A stretch of DNA of 64,000 nucleotides from Rhizomys pruinosus. Taxonomy: Eukaryota; Chordata; Mammalia; Rodentia; Spalacidae. The translations under genes were made by a program, and so were the position numbers. Of this stretch, positions 62,279 through 64,000 are shown piece by piece (the first letter of the stretch is position 1; the number at the start of each line of letters is the position of its first letter). The notes beneath the pieces are model-generated. The model was given only the letters and a program-made list of their open reading frames with translations. It was not told where the DNA came from and made no database searches. Location of the stretch: positions 204,495 to 268,494 of the forward strand of contig VZQC01001662.1 in NCBI GenBank assembly GCA_009823505.1, read 5' to 3'.

Positions 62279-62875
62279 TCTTCTCCTTGTACCGAGGATT
62301 GAACCTAGCGCCTTCTTCACAGTAGACAAGCTTCCATCCCTGAGCTACACCCCTCCTGTTTTGTTTTGTTTTGTTTTGTTTTGTTTGAGGCAGGGTCTCG
62401 CTTTAGCCCAGGCTTACCTGAAACTCACTCTTTAGTCTCAGGGCAGCCTTCAACTCAGGTGATCCATGTACCTCAGGTTACTAAGCTCTGGCTGGGGTTA
62501 CAGACTTAAGCTACCATACCCATTTCCCAGCGCTTTTTTTTTTTTTTTTTCTTTTTTTTTTGGTCTTTTCGAGACAGGGTCTCCCTGTAGTCCCAGCTGT
62601 CCTGGAACTCACTCTCTAGTCCAGGCTGGCCTTGAACTCACAAAGATCTGCCTGCCTCTGCCTCCCAAGTGGTAGGATTAAAGGCATGCGACACCATGCC
62701 TGGCTTTTTTTTCTTATTTTTATTTTGAGACAGGGCCCCACTAAGTTACCCAGGCTAGTCCTGAACTCACTATGTTGCCTAGGCAGGCTTTGAAGGTGTG
62801 ATCCTCCTTTATCAGCTTCTATTTTTTTATTTATTATTTTATGTGTATGAGTGTATTGCCTGCATGTGTGTAAGT
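62279..62875 (-). repeat. SINE cluster in intron 10: ID, B1-like, B1, B1-like, B2 fragment
   Basis: ID (-) 62279-62354, a (TTTTG)6 run at 62355-62386, old B1-like (-) to 62520, a full B1 (-) 62537-62706, an old B1-like (-) 62707-62815 and the tail end of a B2 (-) 62824-62875. Confidence 0.75.
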
Positions 62876-62883
62876 GAAATGCA

Positions 62884-63170
62884 GTGTTAGCTCTGGATAG
62901 TGCCCACGTACAGTGTAATATGGTATTATCATCTGTAGACAATACCCACGAATAGCGTGATGGGTGTTAGCTCTGGATAGTGCCCACGTACAGTGTAATA
63001 TGGTATTATCATCTGTAGACAATACCCACGAATAGCGTGATGGGTGTTAGCTTTGGATAGTGCCCACGTACAGTATAATACGGTGTTATCTGTGGACAGT
63101 ACCCATGAACAGCGTGATGGGTGTTAGCTGTGGACAGTGCCCATGTACAGTGTAATACTATGTCAGCCGT
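62884..63170. repeat. 80 bp minisatellite, about 3.6 copies, intron 10
   Basis: GTGTTAGCTCTGGATAGTGC starts units at 62884, 62964, 63044 and 63121. The first two 80-mers are identical and later ones diverge. Each 80-mer is itself two related 40-mers (GATAGTGCCCACGTACAGTG versus GACAATACCCACGAATAGCG). The array abuts a B2 fragment. Confidence 0.93.
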
Positions 63171-63488
63171 GGCTGTGGGTGATGATGTTTTATGTTTGTG
63201 CCAATTGTCTTGTGGAAAGTGCCTTAGGCTGGAGCAGACATGCAGCATTGGGAACAGATACCCCAAGCTGGTACTCTTGTCTCTATTGGCTTAGAATCCA
63301 CGTGGAGAGCGTAGATTATGGGGTAGGAAACGATCTGAGTGGGCAGTTGGCTAAACAAGGTGGGGGTCAAGAGGCGGGACAGGCAGGAAACATTGCTGAA
63401 GAGACAGTCCAGCACTTTCCCCATAGGGAAGCTATGCAGGGTGGGAACAGAATTACAGGCTCGGGAACAGTATATGCTAGGGTACTAG

Positions 63489-63785
<297 letters not shown>

Positions 63786-64000
63786 GCAGGCCCTGGCCTG
63801 GGTACAAGGGCTGGGGTGCACTGTACAGGTCTCCTCACCCACTCTTATCATCTCAGCTCCAGCGCCGACATCCCACCAGAGCAGCTCTGCCGAGGCCAGG
63901 TGTTTGGAGATCCCAGCTCACTCCCTTCACAGGAGGGCTCCTGCTTGTGGATCTCGGCCCACAGTCCTGGACCTGGGTTCAAGCCAGGGGATCTCATCTC
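63786..64000 (+). other. Lgals9: Lgals9 3' UTR, cut by the window end
   Basis: GC-moderate sequence with no repeat. No AATAAA is seen before the end, so the transcript continues beyond 64000. Confidence 0.8.

Noticed and set aside
62884..63170. CRISPR-like regular spacing
   Set aside because: Units are contiguous tandem copies without unique spacers, in a mammalian intron.

Overview
The window is nuclear DNA from a muroid rodent. It is saturated with B1 (7SL-derived), B2/B3 (tRNA-derived), ID and B4 SINEs, and carries class I, II and III endogenous retroviruses (ERVs). The B1 copies have a body variant (GGCTACAGGGAGACCCTGTCTC type) unlike what I know of mouse or rat, so it is probably a non-Mus, non-Rattus muroid; I cannot name the species. 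No L1 ORF was seen.

Two protein-coding genes are supported, both on the plus strand, in the order known for mammalian Ksr1-Lgals9-Nos2. The last two coding exons of Ksr1 (2566-2699 and 8819-8897) close at a TAG at 8895-8897. A roughly 2.7 kb 3' UTR ends near the AATAAA at 11570. From 45484 all 11 coding exons of Lgals9 (galectin-9) are present and intact: 1062 nt, 354 codons, stop at 63783-63785. The 3' UTR runs off the window. The two galectin domains keep their sugar-binding residues. The four linker exons are all symmetric 0-0 cassettes. A sequence matching an interferon-stimulated response element lies about 75 bp before the ATG.

The roughly 34 kb between the genes is retroelement territory. 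It holds a class III (ERVL/MaLR-like) element with two LTRs and a CCATT target duplication (17615-20602), and a minus-strand solo LTR of a class II family with a CATACT duplication (24978-25328). It also holds a complex class II provirus of that same LTR family (26873-36423, flanked by AGTTA) and part of a class I, VL30/MLV-like element with a tRNA-Pro-type primer site (about 39650-44150). The class II provirus has a betaretrovirus-type gag and integrase tail but a gammaretrovirus-type envelope. Lodged in it is a piece of a second class II ERV with its own LTR, a gag start and a HERV-K-type transmembrane envelope subunit. All viral genes are broken.

Two stretches look like poor assembly. A single n at 27701 is followed by a repeat of 25489-27700, identical for about 600 bp and then full of small indels until about 30.5 kb. 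The interval 16.06-18.02 kb carries insertion-rich SINE copies that look like uncorrected long-read sequence.

Other structures: a 44-45 bp minisatellite with a higher-order pattern in a Ksr1 intron, a retroposed 3' UTR with a 15 bp target duplication in the same intron, an exact 63 bp tandem duplication, and an 80 bp minisatellite in Lgals9 intron 10.
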